A stretch of 64,000 nucleotides of DNA, from contig OX442318.1 of assembly GCA_949358305.1 (NCBI GenBank), forward strand, positions 3,396,501 to 3,460,500, written 5' to 3'. Source of the DNA: Strigamia acuminata (lineage: Eukaryota; Arthropoda; Chilopoda; Geophilomorpha; Linotaeniidae). Numbering within the stretch: position 1 is the first letter of the stretch; every line of letters starts with the position of its first letter. A program made the position numbers and the translations under genes. Below, one piece after another: positions 39,743 to 55,568 of the stretch. Under the pieces are notes generated by a model. The model did not search any database. It saw nothing but the letters and a program-made list of their open reading frames with translations, and had not been told where the DNA came from.

Positions 39743-40292
39743 AAAAAGAAATTAAAAAAAACGCAATGACCAAACACCACTAACCGCCATCTTTGAAGTT
39801 TTTAATCCGCTTTTAAATCTTTTTTATTCCAACACTTTTATCCTGAATTATTCGATTACACTTTTTTTCCCCCGGCTTTTATTTATTAACGTGACAAGAT
39901 AATAAAGTCACAGTTGAATGGCGGTTTAATTATGCGCGAAACCAACACCAATGGCGCTATGGCGCTCCTTTGTTTGCAACAAAATGGAGAATAACATAGC
40001 AGATGAATCAAAATAAATGAATACATTAAAACCAGGGGATGAATGATCTATAAATATCATTTTTTAAAGTCGAAAATGAGGTCATTGGAAACAAAAAACA
40101 AAAGAAAATTATAATTTTAAAAAATTCGTTTATTTGCTGCCACTAGGTGGCGAAAAAATACAAAAATGTCCGCTTACGGTAGTGAATTGATCAATTAATA
40201 TGAATATAATAACCGAGCAAACAAACAAATGATTTTGAGAGGATAAAAATCTGAAACTGTTTCGTTTTAGTGTCCCCGTGTTTCCTCATTTT

Positions 40293-40332
40293 GGCGGATC
40301 TCCACGCTCGCTTTGAAGAGTGGAGTTCCGCC
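40293..40332. other. 13-bp stem hairpin
   Basis: GGCGGATCTCCAC at 40293-40305 pairs with GTGGAGTTCCGCC at 40320-40332 with one mismatch and a 14-nt loop. It does not match any structural RNA I know. Confidence 0.5.
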
Positions 40333-41549
40333 AATTAGGCTTTTTCAATTCATTTGACAGAAATAACAATAATTGTTGCCTTTGTTGTGCTGGAATTCCA
40401 TCCTGTGGACCTGTAAAAAAATGTTACCAACTTAAAAGTATAAATCAAAATATATTTTCACACCTTCCATGTCATTTTAAGATGGCGTCATCAGCATCAA
40501 CAAATTCTATGCATCAGAAAATCAGATTTCTTGCATATTTTGGCATTTTTTGACATTTTTTGACATTATTTGGCATTTTTTGACATTTTTTGGCATTTTT
40601 TGGAGATTTGTGGGAATTTTTGATTTTATTTTGGGATTTTTAGATATTTTTAGATATTTTCAGACATTTTTATGCAATTATCCATGTATTTCAATAACTG
40701 TTATTGTTTTGGTGCATGGACTGCTATTAAATCTATAGTTGGTGACCTCAAATTGTATCCTCATGGAACATGGTGGCTCAAAATCTAATGGAAAGAAAAT
40801 GATAATAATTTGTATTATCTTGTGCTGTGTTTTCTATTTTTCAATTTATTTTGTACACTGGTAGAGCACACTGATGCAGACAAATTAAATATAATCTAAG
40901 TTCAGTTAAAATTACCCAGAAAAAAAGCAATTTAATTTTGAATGATTTTTCTCACACAAAAACACTAAAAATCAAAATGGAGTCACAATTTTTAGTAAAA
41001 AAAAAAATCAAAAACTAATTAAACTTCATTTGCATCTGGATTCATACAGGAAATAAATTTTTATTTTTATTTTTTACATAATTTCCAAAAATAGGCCTAG
41101 TTAAACTTTTTAGGCCTAAATAAAATTATAAAAATCAAATAAACATTGTAGTTCAATTAAATAACCAATAAATAGTTTTTGTTTCTCCAATATCTATCTC
41201 CACAATCAACCTATCTGCAGGTGTCATGTGTGCCAAGACCTATTTCCTTAAATCAGCTTTAGGCCTAACCACATCGAAGTGTAAAATCATCAACAGCCAT
41301 TTAATTCAGACCAATTAGAATTGATTAGAAACACCTTTAAAAAACACATCAAAATTTATTCAAACAGAAACTCTACATAATATTTTCTTATGACTCAATA
41401 ATCTACACAGAGACCTGCACCCAACAGTAACAAATTTGATGTACTCATTCATTGCTATTTTTATTGTTGTTACCACTATCATTATTATTAATAATTTTAT
41501 TCCCAAATAAATTACAATCAAACATTTAAATAGCATTGTTATTTTTGTT

Positions 41550-41930
41550 CCGGGTTTTCGGCTTTTCGGCTTTTTGGGTTTTTCGGCTTTTTTCGGCTTT
41601 TTTCGGCTTTTCGGCTTTTTTCGACTTTTTTCGGCTTTTTTCGGCTTTTCGGCTTTTTTCGGCTTTTCGGCTTTTTTCGGCTTTTTTTTGCTTTTCCGGC
41701 TTTTTCTGGCGTTTTTTGGCTTTTTTCGGCTTTTATCGGCTTTTTTCGGCTTTTTTCGGCTTTTTTTGGTTTTCCAGCTTTTTCTGGCTTTTTTTTGGTT
41801 TTTTTCGGCTTTTATCGGCTTTTTTCGGCTTTTTCCGTCTTTTTTCGGCTTTTTTCGACTTTTTTCGTCTTTTTTCGGCTTTTTCGGCTTTTTTCGGCTT
41901 TTTCGGCTTTTCCGGCTTTTTGTCGTGGTA
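41550..41930. repeat. (GGCTTTTTTC)n low-complexity array
   Basis: An irregular repeat of CGGCTTTTTT over nearly 400 bp. It opens long false ORFs on both strands (RKKPKKAEK one way, FFGFFRLFSAF the other), which explains the apparent Lys-rich protein. Confidence 0.9.
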
Positions 41931-42389
41931 TCGGTCGCTGTTTTTATATATTTTTGATCTAATTTTTGAGTGGGCATGATTTATAGTTAGCGGTTGGAAA
42001 GGTTAAGAAAAAATGTAGGTCTCGACTGTGAGCCAGGGCATTTACCTCATCGTTATACCTGCAGGGGTCCATCAAGCTTTGATGTTGTCCTTATAAAGAA
42101 ACACTCGACCGGAGTTTGGTTTTTTTTTTATTTTTCTTTCTTTTTTATTTATTTATTTTGTTTCATTCAATTTTTAATTGTTGATTATTACTGAAAGGTT
42201 TGCATTTTTTTATTGATATATATATATGTATAATATATAGATAGATAAAAAGAAAATGAAAGAAATTAAAAATAAAATGATTGGAATAAATTTAGTCGGT
42301 ATACATACACGCATCGTTTTAAATCCCATAATGCCTCATTAAAAATGTCTAAATTGAGTTGTGTGGGTGCCATTTTGAGATATTTGGAA

Positions 42390-42960
42390 ATGAGATCTGG
42401 TTTTAGACAATTTTGGTGGTAATTAATCTGTTTTTAGACAACTTTGGTGGTAATTAATCTGTTTTTAGACACTAAGGTGGTAAATAATCTGTTTTTAGAC
42501 ATTTTGATCGTAATTAATCTTTTTTTTAGACATTTTGGTGGTAATTAATCTGTTTTTAGACATTAAAGTGGTAAATAATCTGTTTTTAGACATTTTTGCA
42601 TAAAATAATTCAATTATTAGACAATTTCCGTAAAATTCGTAAATTTTCAAAAAAAATTTCATTATATGAAGTTAAAATTTGACAAATTTTCAGAAAATTA
42701 CCAAATTTTCAATAAATGATTCCATTTTCAGACAATTTTGCATAAAATCATTCCATTTTAGACAATTTTGCATAAAATTACTCCATTTTAGACAATTTTG
42801 CATAAAATCATTCCATTTTAGACAATTTTGCATAAAAATATTCCATTTTAGACAATTTCGCATAAAATTATTCCATTTCCAGACAATTCTCACAAAATTC
42901 CATTCCAAAACAATTTTGCACAAAACAATCCCTTTTTCAGGCAATAATTCCCACAAAATT
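42390..42960. repeat. Two adjacent minisatellites (about 40-bp and 30-bp units)
   Basis: The first (42390-42600) has units such as AATTAATCTGTTTTTAGACA. The second (42600-42960) has units such as CCATTTTAGACAATTTTGCA plus TAAAATTATT. Both share TTTTAGACA, so the second probably arose from the first. Confidence 0.85.
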
Positions 42961-43295
42961 ACTCAATCCATCAACAAAACCATCAAAAAACAACTAAATC
43001 ACTTATTCTAAAAAAAATCTCAATTCCCACCAATCAAACCATCTTTAACAACAAACCACAACTCAAACATCAACACCCAAAAAACAAAAAAAAACAAAAA
43101 AAAATCACAAAATCCACAAAACTCAACAAAAATAATCCAAAAAAACCATCCACACAACACTCACAAACCCCCTCATCAACAAAACAACACCTCCAACAAT
43201 CAACAACATCCTCAACGCTTCCCTGCATAACACTCTTTCTTCTCCGGGCAGGAGACCGTACCTTCTCTATCTCCAGGACTTAGGGGTGGAACAAA

Positions 43296-46535
<3,240 letters not shown>

Positions 46536-46760
46536 GTTTCCGGACGAGCAAAAGCCAACTGCGACTGGCAAGTGAGCAAATCAATGCACAGCGTGTGTTG
46601 CATCGCGCGCACCGGCGCCTCATTGGTTGTGCGGGAGCGCCGCGGCGGCTCATACGGGGCCAATATGAGGCCAGTCAAGGTTTTGAGTAACGCCTCGGGC
46701 GACCAATCGTGGGTCACGTGGTGAGGACGTGGAAACACGGTTGGGGAAAGAATGAAACGA
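46536..46760. promoter_or_regulatory. Putative KLF gene promoter
   Basis: GC-rich sequence directly upstream of the KLF ATG. It contains CCAAT (CGACCAATCGTGG near 46700), a CACGTG E-box (GGGTCACGTGGTGAGG) and clustered CG dinucleotides, in strong contrast to the T-rich DNA that follows. There is no clear TATA box close to the start. Confidence 0.45.
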
Positions 46761-47779
46761 GCCATTTATGACTTTGTTGGGGAAGTTGGTGGTTTTTGGT
46801 GTGGGTGGGGGGAAGGGGGAGTTTGGTTTTGTCACTTTTGGTGGTTTTGGTTAAAAAAAAATATTTTTTTTATTTTTTTGTTATTTTGTCGCTTTTGACG
46901 TTTTTTTTTTGGTTTTATTTTTTTTAATTTCGTTTTTGGCGCTTTTGTTGCTTTTGGTTTGACAAAAATTGGGAAAATTGTTTTTTTTCTTCTTTTTTTC
47001 ACTTTTTGGTCATTTGGTTTTGTTTATATTTTAATTTTTGCGTTTTTTTTTTTTAATTTTTGTCACTTTTGTCACTTATGTTTTGACAAAATTAAAAAAT
47101 TTATTGTTATTTTTTTACTTCTGGTTTTGACAAAAATAAAAATAAAAAATTTTTGCTTTTTTCTTTTATTTCATTTTTTGTCACTTTTGTTACTTTTGTC
47201 ACCTAGTTTTAGCCAAAAATTAAAAAAAAATTTATACCTTATAATTACCACCACAATTGTTTATCATTCTTGTTAATTTAATTAATTAGAGAGACCTTGA
47301 TTTTCTTGCCCGCACCTAGCAACCGGAAGTGAAAGTATCATCCCAGTGGCCGACTGGTCACACTTCACGCATGTGCACCAGTCCACATCTAAGCGAGTTG
47401 TACATGATAAAAAATAATAATAATAATAATAATTCGCATAATAACAACAAAAAACATGATATAATTTGGCATGAGCCACTTATGGATAATAGATTAGGCC
47501 TAATTCTAACCCTAATTCCGCTTATTAATAGGTCAGAAAGGAATTTTTGCTGCCAAAACATGTTGCATTAATATTCATATTGCATTCAGTCCAACCAATT
47601 TTGTCTAATTTCAGCCAATCATCTCAAAACTTCGTAATTTACAATACAAAATAAGCCTAAATTAGGCCTAAATTAGGCCTAACAGCGCAGAGCTGTGTCA
47701 GAGGTCTGTTTATTTATTTATTTATTTATTTATGCTTTTTAATAAAATGCTCGCTAGACAAAATCTGAGTCAGCGAGCG

Positions 47780-48169
47780 ACATTTGCATGCTAGCGGGGC
47801 GTTGCCCCGGTCCCATTTGTGAGGGACTAGAATAGGATGGGTCTTTCCTGGTTTGGGTGTGGGCAGTTTGGCAAAAAATATATACTAGTACCACCCTGTC
47901 TAGTGTGCAGCAGTTTTCTCTGCAGTGCAGCATCATCCTCAACCGCCGGTAAGTTTTGCATCTTATTTTTCACATACGAGTGCCCCAGTTGGATGACCCA
48001 GTCAACACCGCAAAGGCAGGATGCTATGAGGAACTTCCTGCCGCGGAACTACTTCGTGGAATTAGCAAAGAATTTACGCCGCCTGGAATGTTTGTCGGAG
48101 CGGGCAATCTCACACTTCGCTGAATGTTTTTTCGACGTCGGATCGGACTCCGCTCACTTGTTTTGCTGA
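47780..48169 (+). CDS. Candidate small gene with octamer/TATA promoter (ORF 47993-48169)
   Basis: An octamer ATTTGCAT (near 47790) and a TATA-like AAATATATAC (near 47877) are spaced as in a compact Pol II promoter. About 60 bp further is a donor-like CCGCCG|GTAAGT. The downstream frame from ATG (about 47993) encodes 58 residues: MTQSTPQRQDAMRN, then FLPRNYFVELAKNLRRLECL and a Cys-containing tail to TGA. Base composition is more coding-like than the surroundings. A longer upstream reading from 47837 exists. I do not recognise the protein; it might be an immobilised mobile-element gene. Confidence 0.3.
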
Positions 48170-48189
48170 AAAGTGTTTAGCTGGATTTT

Positions 48190-48680
48190 GCCTTAGGGTG
48201 TTAGCCAAATGTCATTTTGCCTTGGGATTTCAGCTGAATGTCAATTTGCCTAGGGCTTTTGACTGTGTGTCATTTTGCCTAGGGCTTTTGGCTGTGTCAT
48301 TTTGCTTAGAGCTTTCGGCTATGCCATTTGGCTGAGGGTTATAGCTGAATGTTATTTTGCCTATCACTGTTAAATGTAATTTTGCTTACGGCTTTTTCTG
48401 TAAAGGAAATTACGCTGTGCCTGATGTCGGTAAAACATGATGACTGATTTTAATCGAGAGGCAATTTTGGTTCTTCGGAGTCCTAGGAGCCTTACGGCAA
48501 AAAAAATTTCAAATTTTTGGAGTCTTAAAGGCCTCAGAAAAATGAAATTTTTGGAGCTTGGGGGTCTTAGGAGTCATAGGGGGCTTGCGGAAAACAAAAT
48601 TTTGAGTCTTTGGGTCCTCGAGGCCTTGCCGAAAAGAAAAATTGGAATTTTGGGTCATAGGGCCCATGCGGGAATGAAAA
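48190..48680. repeat. Two degenerate tandem arrays
   Basis: At 48190-48420, units like GCTGAATGTCATTTTGCCTA plus GGGCTTTTG. At 48470-48680, units like TTTTTGGAGTCTTAAAGGCC. They are irregular and older than most arrays here. Confidence 0.7.
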
Positions 48681-48814
48681 ATTAGGGTCTTTTCGAACGT
48701 TGATTCTCCGAAAGTCGATTTCTTGGAACATCGTGTTCGCTTACCGATATATGAAATTTAGCACAATTGCACCGTGTTTTATTTTGTGATCAAAAAGTAT
48801 ACAATAATATAAAC

Positions 48815-48950
48815 CAGCAATTCCAAATTTTTTTGGTTCACGGCGCTCCTGTAGGTGGTCATGGTGCTCCTGCAGACCAGTCATGGGGCCCCTGCAAGTT
48901 AGTCCAGGATCTCTCTAGGCCCACCGCGGCTTAGTTTGCGAACCACTGAT
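48815..48950. mobile_element. hAT-type end fragment
   Basis: On the minus strand the right edge reads CAGTGGTTCGCAAACTAAGC, the classic CAGTGGTTC-CAAACT terminal repeat of hAT elements. The left part (GGTTCACGGCGCTCCTG) repeats GGCGCTCCTG-like words. No transposase is present. Confidence 0.6.
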
Positions 48951-48999
48951 ATAAACATTTCATTATCATATCACTAATGTGGCACAATATCCTTAAGCC

Positions 49000-49980
49000 A
49001 AAGGAGAAATTGCCGTTCCGTCTTCCAAACAGAATACCGCTTAACTTGTGTGTTTTAATGGGAACAATCCATCAGCCTATATCCTATTAGTATAATCAAA
49101 CCTCTACATTCTTGATGGACTTTACATTATAAATTAATCCATTAATTGACCACAGATGGACTTCATCAGACAGAGGCGCCCTGATGTCGCTCCATCGAAA
49201 GATGATCAAACCCCATAATTCAGCAGATCATCAAACAATTGCACCCACCCTCTAACATGCCAACAATGTTGACTGTTTCCCTGTGTTTGTCTGGGACAAT
49301 AATCTCTTCGGTCAAGTTCCGGTGGACATAAAATCAGGTTTTTCTGTATGCTCAGTAGGAGGCCAAAATTAAATTCCAGGCACAAACATCTGCACAGTTG
49401 TTATTTCCATTATAATTGTCCCATTTGTGACAAAACAACCAGTTATTAATCAGTGCAAGGCTTCATGGGAAATGGGCTACAACTAAGAAGTGTAATTGGA
49501 TTACAAGTCGATATACCTCGCACATGCTAATCCTATGGAGAAAAAGTGATCATTTCATCGCACAGTTTAATTACAGCACCATTTTTCTTATTCCTCCATT
49601 AGAAACCAATCAGGATAAAGGCGTTTTGGTTCCATCAACACGTTGCAACATTTTTTTTTATGTTAGTTTTAATTCTGTCTCGCGTGCTCACCCATCCGTC
49701 CCCCTGAGGCTGTTTGGCATTCATTTCCTCTTTTAATTTCGGATAGAGCATTTGACGCATGCGCATTAGAGAGTAATAAGAGGCGGCAACCACTAATTCA
49801 TCTAATATTAATCACTTGCTTCTTCCTTGTCTGTCTGGCTCTCCGGGCTCGGCTTTTACCGGTTTTTCAATATTTTGTGGATGGATTCAAATGGATGAGA
49901 AATACATGCAAATCCGTCGAGATTTATGGGGATTTGCATGATTTGTTGCGCTGGGGTTTATTTTAGCGTGGTTTAAGATT
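49000..49980. other. Non-repetitive non-coding block, candidate regulatory DNA
   Basis: About 1 kb of mixed-composition, non-repetitive sequence without an ORF I trust. It contains homeodomain-type TTAATCCATTAATTGACC, two octamers (ATGCAAAT near 49908 and ATTTGCAT near 49932) and ACGCATGCGCATTAG. Its texture differs from the surrounding minisatellites. Enhancer function is inference only. Confidence 0.35.
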
Positions 49981-50799
49981 TTTTTTATTTATTAAAGAAT
50001 GGGAATAATTTATATTTTTGGCCGTGCGCTAACATTACCGAAGTATAATCTCCCATACGATTCAGAACTATATTTTTATTAAAACATTTGTCGAAGGTAA
50101 TTCGAAGTTTTTAGCAAACATCGCTCTTAGTTCGATGTCAGGAATTTCTGATGGATCATAAGCATTAGTCCAATATTTCACCAATTACTTTTTGTCAGCA
50201 ATTAATATTGCGTAATATATTTTACAAAATGTATAACAAAATGTAATAATAATAATAATTTGCAATATAATTTTAATGTATTTTTGAAGCATGTGGACAT
50301 GGACTGAAAAGATTTTTTTTTTTTTTTTTAAGGGTGAAGAAATTCCTCAAGAATTTGTTTCATGTTTGTTTTATACTGAGGGGGGTTTTGAGGGGAGTAA
50401 AAGTCGAGGTAAGAGTTGTGTTGGGGGCGTTGTAAGAATTCTGGGGGATGTGTGGGGGGGTTGGGGAGGTTCTGGGGGGGTCTTTTTGAGGATCACAACA
50501 AAGTAGATTTTTTTTGTGAAATAGCAACGTCACGGGTAATTAATTACTTTTATCGAGTAACTGTAAGAGTAACAAGTTACTTTATCAGCGGTTAATTAGT
50601 TTTCCAAGTGAGTAGTGTCGTGGGGAAAAAGTCGTGGGGTGTTTGTGGTTATTTGGCATAGATTTTGAAGATTTTAAAATAGATTTTAAAGGATCTGTGT
50701 GTATTTGTAGTGGTTGGCGTAAATTTCTCCTCGTTTATTTGTATAGATTTCAGGTAATTTAAATAGATTTTTAGTTTCTAATGATTTATATAAATTCCA

Positions 50800-51330
50800 A
50801 ATGATTCACATGATTCAATTCGATGAATTTCTAATGGTTTCTGTGATTTCTAATGATTTATGTGGATTTCTAATGATTTATGTGGATTTCTAATGATTTA
50901 TGTGGATTTCTAATTATTTATGTGGATTTCTAATGATTTATGTGGATTTCTAATGATTTATGTGGATTTCTAATGATTTATGTGGATTTCTAATGATTTA
51001 TGTGGATTTCTAATGATTTATGTGGATTTCTAATAATTTATGTGGGTTGATTTAGATAGATTTCTAATGATTTAGATGGATTTCTAATGATTTAGATGGA
51101 TTTCTAATGATTTGGATGAATTTCAAATGATTTATATGGATTTTGAATGATTTGTTTGGATTTGTATAGATTTCAAATTATTCATATGAATTTTCAGTGA
51201 TTCATATGAATTTCCAGTGATTCATATAAATTTCAACTGATTCATATGAATTTCAAGTGATTTATATGAATTTCAAATAATTGAGCACAAATTTCAAATA
51301 ATTGAGCCCAAATTTCAAATAATTGAGCAC
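50800..51330. repeat. 24-bp tandem repeat
   Basis: The unit GATTTCTAATGATTTATGTG plus GATT repeats near-perfectly about nine times (50850-51030) and continues into diverged units with TTCATATGAATTTC. Confidence 0.95.
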
Positions 51331-52029
51331 AAATTTGAAATAATTGCTTGCACATCAAGGTTCTTTCTAGATTTGCAAATCAAAAAGTGAGTGGGATGAG
51401 ATTTGTTCAATTGTTGTCCTGTAGCAAGCTCTTGATGGGCCCAGCCTGGCCCAGCCTCATAGCACAGACCCCTCGTGGTGAGGAAAATGAGCAATCTCAT
51501 GCTGGTGCTTACTGCTCACTTTCTCCCCTCTTCCATCACTATAACCCCCTCATGGGAATCAGTAATGACAAAATAGGAACTAAATAATAACATAAATCTA
51601 TTGTGTTGTGTTCAACTTTACTGCTGTTTCATTTATGCTCTTTTTTGAGGTTAGGGGATGTCAATTTGACTTTTGCATGTAATGACATAATTATAATAAC
51701 TATGGAAAGCACACAATGGCTCGTATAACCTTCAGGAACAGTTAGAAATCCTAATCCTTGTGTTTGGTAGAGAAGAAGACAAAAGGCAAGGTTTGGTTGT
51801 GCTGTGTTGATGCATCAATGATAATGTTGGGTTTAATTTATGGATAGGAAAAAAGCTCTTAGGCTAAATTAAAATTATTGAATTGTGGTAATGATAAGAG
51901 TTAATTCCCAGTGGAGACATCAACTATGGAAACATTAATAAATAAAGTGATGAAAAAGATGGAGTGGGATTATCAATTGATGGAATGGGGAAAGGAAAAG
52001 GATGGTTTGGAGGGAGATGGATAAGTTAG

Positions 52030-52610
52030 ATTTTTAGAAAAATTTTAAAAAATTTATTAAAAAATTTTAAAAAAATTTTCAAAAAATTATCAAAAAATTT
52101 TCAATAAATTATCAAAAAATTTTCAAAAATTAATCAAAAAATTTACTAAAATTTATCAAAAATCTATCAAAAAATTTTCAAAAATTTATCAAAAATTTTT
52201 CAAAAATTTATCAAAAAATTTTCAAAAATTTATCAAAAAATTTTCAAAAATTTATCAAAAAATTTTCAAAAATTTATCAAAAAATTTTCAAAAATTTATC
52301 AAAAAATTTTCAAAAATTTATCAAACATTTTCAAAAATTAATCAGAAAATTTTCTAAAATTTATCAAAAATCTATCAAAAAATTTTCAAAAAACTATCAA
52401 AAAATTTTCAAAAAACTATCAAAAAATTTTCAAAAAATTATCAAAATATTTTCAAAAATGTATCAAAAATCAATCAAAAATTTTTCAAAAATTTATCAAA
52501 AATCAATCAAAAATTTTCAAAAAATTATCAAAAAATTTTCAAAAAATCATCAAAAATCAATCAAAAATTTTCAAAAATTTATCAAAAAATTTTAAAAAAT
52601 TCAAAAATTA
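52030..52610. repeat. About 20-bp tandem repeat (TTTATCAAAAAATTTTCAAA)
   Basis: Almost 600 bp of AAATTTATCAAAAAATTTTC units. The array is extremely A-rich on one strand with a short internal symmetry (AAAATTTT). Confidence 0.95.
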
Positions 52611-53476
52611 AATCCTCCAAAGAAAACAATTTCCTTAAAAATTTATCACTACAAACAAACATCCCACTCTTTAAATCCAAAACCCAAAAATCCCAACCAA
52701 ATCCATATCCAACATCCCCATTTCTTTCCATAAATCCATCCATTACTCTACCTATGAACTGCCTGAACCCAAAAACACAACTTACATCTCTACCTTTCAT
52801 TTCATTCATGTGGGTGGCCCATTGTAGCCCTCAAAACACAGATGTCCAAGAATGAAATACACAAGGGGGAAAAGGTTTGACTCATGTAATTGTTACACAG
52901 CCAAAACCATCAATTTTTGCTCCACAGACAAATTATAATGTTTTGGGTCAAAAGTTGAGTGATTGTGGAAAATACAACTTAGTCCTCCTCCCACCCACAC
53001 AAAACAATGTCTCAACTCTGGGACATTCCTTAATTTGTTCTGCCTCCCATTGTATTCAAATCAGACTGAGCACAGGTGTGCAGCACAGGCCTATACCAGC
53101 CCTAATTCTTCATTTAATAAATCCAACCACTATATGGAATAGGAGGAATAAACTAATCAAGACATCAATTACAATCCAACAGCTAACACACAATGTGACC
53201 TTGATCAACCACCTTCACCACACCAAACCCAGAGAAAAAGAACCAATCAATATTCATGCATGTTTGCCTTATTTATGCACCATTTTCACCAATGCGGTAA
53301 AGCCTGGTATTCTGATAGCCGGTTCATTGGCAGGGAGCCGATCATCCACCCCAACCCTACCAATCACGCACACTCAAGCGCAGTAACATCGTTTATTTGT
53401 TATTCATACCATTAATAATTTGCTTCATATCTTAGCGAAGTGCGTCCTTTTTTACATTTTATATATTTTAATCACA

Positions 53477-53921
53477 TTAGGTGCATTCTATCTTAAATGG
53501 ATTTCCGAAATTGTGATTTTCTTGATTTTCACAAATCAAGGAAATCGGATCTCAACTTTGAACAACCTTAAAATTTCTCAAAATCAAACTGCTGCACATG
53601 TGCAATGTGAACCATGAGATCAACTTCCTGTTTGCAATGCGGGACATTTAAACAAAGTCGGCCGCGTTTGAGAGCTCAAACGCGGCCGAAATATCACTAT
53701 TTTCCCAATTGCAAACAAAAATAACTGCTCTGATCGCTCTATGTGCAATTCAAGATGGCTGAAAATCAACTTGGAAATCAACGAAATCAAGGAAAGCGAC
53801 CCTATACGTTGCTTTCGCGAAATCCGATTTTCTGAAATCCGATTTCGTTTTTATAACGAAAAAACCATCACTTCCGGGCTCCTGAAATCAGCAAAATCCA
53901 TTTTATATTGAACGCACCTAA
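53477..53921. mobile_element. MITE with TTAGGTGC ends (Harbinger-like)
   Basis: TTAGGTGCATTCTATCTTAA at the left is mirrored by TTGAACGCACCTAA at the right; both ends continue with an ATGGATTT word. Flanking TTA/TAA fits the 3-bp or TA target preference of PIF/Harbinger-type MITEs. Inside (53658-53689) is a GC-rich hairpin, TCGGCCGCGTTTGA with its inverse around GAGC. No ORF. Confidence 0.7.
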
Positions 53922-53939
53922 TATAGTTAATACATTCTA

Positions 53940-55350
53940 TCCCTTTGGGCCCCCTGATGTCATGGGCCCTGTAGTTATGCCAGTGCAAGGCACCCTGCTG
54001 TTATGGGCCCTGAAGTGGCAGTGGCAGTGTCATAAGAACAAATCCCCTGTGAACAAATGTAAGAAAAGGGCCCCCTGCCTGTGAGATGGACTCTTTATTT
54101 ATATTTTACACATTCCGGCCCTCTTTGGGGCCCTTGATGTCACAGAGCCTGAAGTAATGCCACTGGTTTCTCAATACATGTACAATTTATTGGTAACCGG
54201 AGGTAATGACGGTAGCGATTACTCCGTAGTTTAGTCGTGCGTGGAACATTTGTGCCAAGGGTGGTTCTGTAGGACATAGGGAATCACTTGGACAAATTCT
54301 TTGAGATAAATGAGCATTAAAAAGCAACTTCTCATCTAAAGAGTCAGATGCAATCATCATTTAAAGTGCTGCCAATAACAATTTTCCATTTTCTTCATAT
54401 GCTGGGTCACTTCAGACAGTCATTTGATGGGGAGTCCTCCCATAAATTCAGAATGAAATCAGACCTGTAGGTTGACAGCACTGCAATCACATGCCATTAG
54501 AAGACAATGAAAAAATTCAGCCCAAATATTTGCACATGTCATAACTTAGTGAAGGCATCCATCTTGTTTTATACTAATTTCAGGCAATTATTGTGCAAGG
54601 TCAAAATATTTATTCAGTGATGAATGAAACAGCCTTTTTTTAATGTCTAATTTCAACAAAAAAATGATGCGTAATCACATAGCCCTAAGGTAGAATTTAA
54701 TTGAGAAATTACTCAAAAAATAACTCTTAACTTAAACCCTAATTTATTTCATTTTTTATCTTTCAGGAAATGTGTACACTTCTGAGGGCCACCACATGAA
54801 AAGTGAAAAGGAAGTCAAAAGTCATACAAAATTAACACTTTCAACGACAGTCTTAGGCCTATTATGCCTAAAACAATCAATTTTAGACACTAATTAACTG
54901 GAATTCTTAATTTAAGGCAATCTTTAGGCCTCTTGATATCACAAGCAGAGACCGATCTACATATTATGGGCCCTAAAGCTTCAACTGTTGTAGGGGCCCT
55001 GACCGACAACAATCGTGCACGCATGAGCCTGGATAATGTCGGCAGAACGTAGTCTTCTTTTTGTATCGAGCGAGAGGACCCAAAATGTTAAGCAATGTGG
55101 ACTAAAGTCGCTTCTGGGGCCCCTCTGGGATTATGGGCCCCTCTGGGATTATGGGCCCCTCTGGGATTATGGACCCCTCTCGGATTATGACCCCCTCTGG
55201 GATTATGGGCCCCTCTGGGATTATGGGCCCCTCTGGGATTATGGGCCCCTCTGGAATTATGGGCCCCTCTGGAATTATGGGCCCTAAAGCTTACTATTCA
55301 TTAGTTTTATAGTAGATCTGCCCCTGGTCATGGGCCCTTAGGCACCACAT
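53940..55350. repeat. Region rich in GGGCCC words with an 18-bp tandem array
   Basis: Sequence repeatedly contains ATGGGCCCT/GGGCCCCCTGATGTCA. At 55120-55285 the 18-bp unit TGGGCCCCTCTGGGATTA repeats nine times in phase with codons (GPLWDY), so it opens a false ORF. At 54200-54780 there is a non-repetitive stretch with no gene seen. Confidence 0.8.
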
Positions 55351-55445
55351 ACCCCGACTTCATCGAAGTTATGCAGTAAGCACGGATTTACTGATCCGAT
55401 TGTATTGTGATGAGTTTGACCGAACCACCGGCCCTTGGTTGCAGT

Positions 55446-55568
55446 GCTGGACTGGTTCGGTGGGATACCGGGACTTGCCGGTGGTCCGTGAAGTCGTTAA
55501 ACGTTTTTTCATTTCCCGTGGTCCGATCTATCTAGATTTCCCGGTACTAAATTTGTTCCAAGTCCAGC
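55446..55568. repeat. Short palindromic element (GCTGGACT ends), copy 2
   Basis: Inverted relative of 1034-1162. It begins GCTGGACTGGTTCGG and ends GTTCCAAGTCCAGC, with the shared block CTAGATTTCCCGGTA. A probable non-autonomous repeat family. Confidence 0.6.

Noticed and set aside
41360-41977. Long Lys/Pro-rich ORF (RKKPKKAEK repeats)
   Set aside because: It lies over a (GGCTTTTTTC)n simple repeat and is open on both strands, so it is a repeat artefact.
41995-42115. Balanced-composition island (GTGAGCCAGGGCATTTACCT)
   Set aside because: Checked for tRNA, 5S and SINE A/B boxes and found no convincing match. The nature is unknown.
52877-53386. 169-codon plus-strand ORF
   Set aside because: Thr/His/Ile-rich, with no domain, and bounded by repeats. 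The composition looks like a chance open frame in C/A-rich DNA.
55036-55287. ORF with GPLWDY repeats
   Set aside because: An 18-bp tandem repeat translated in phase; no start context or splice support.
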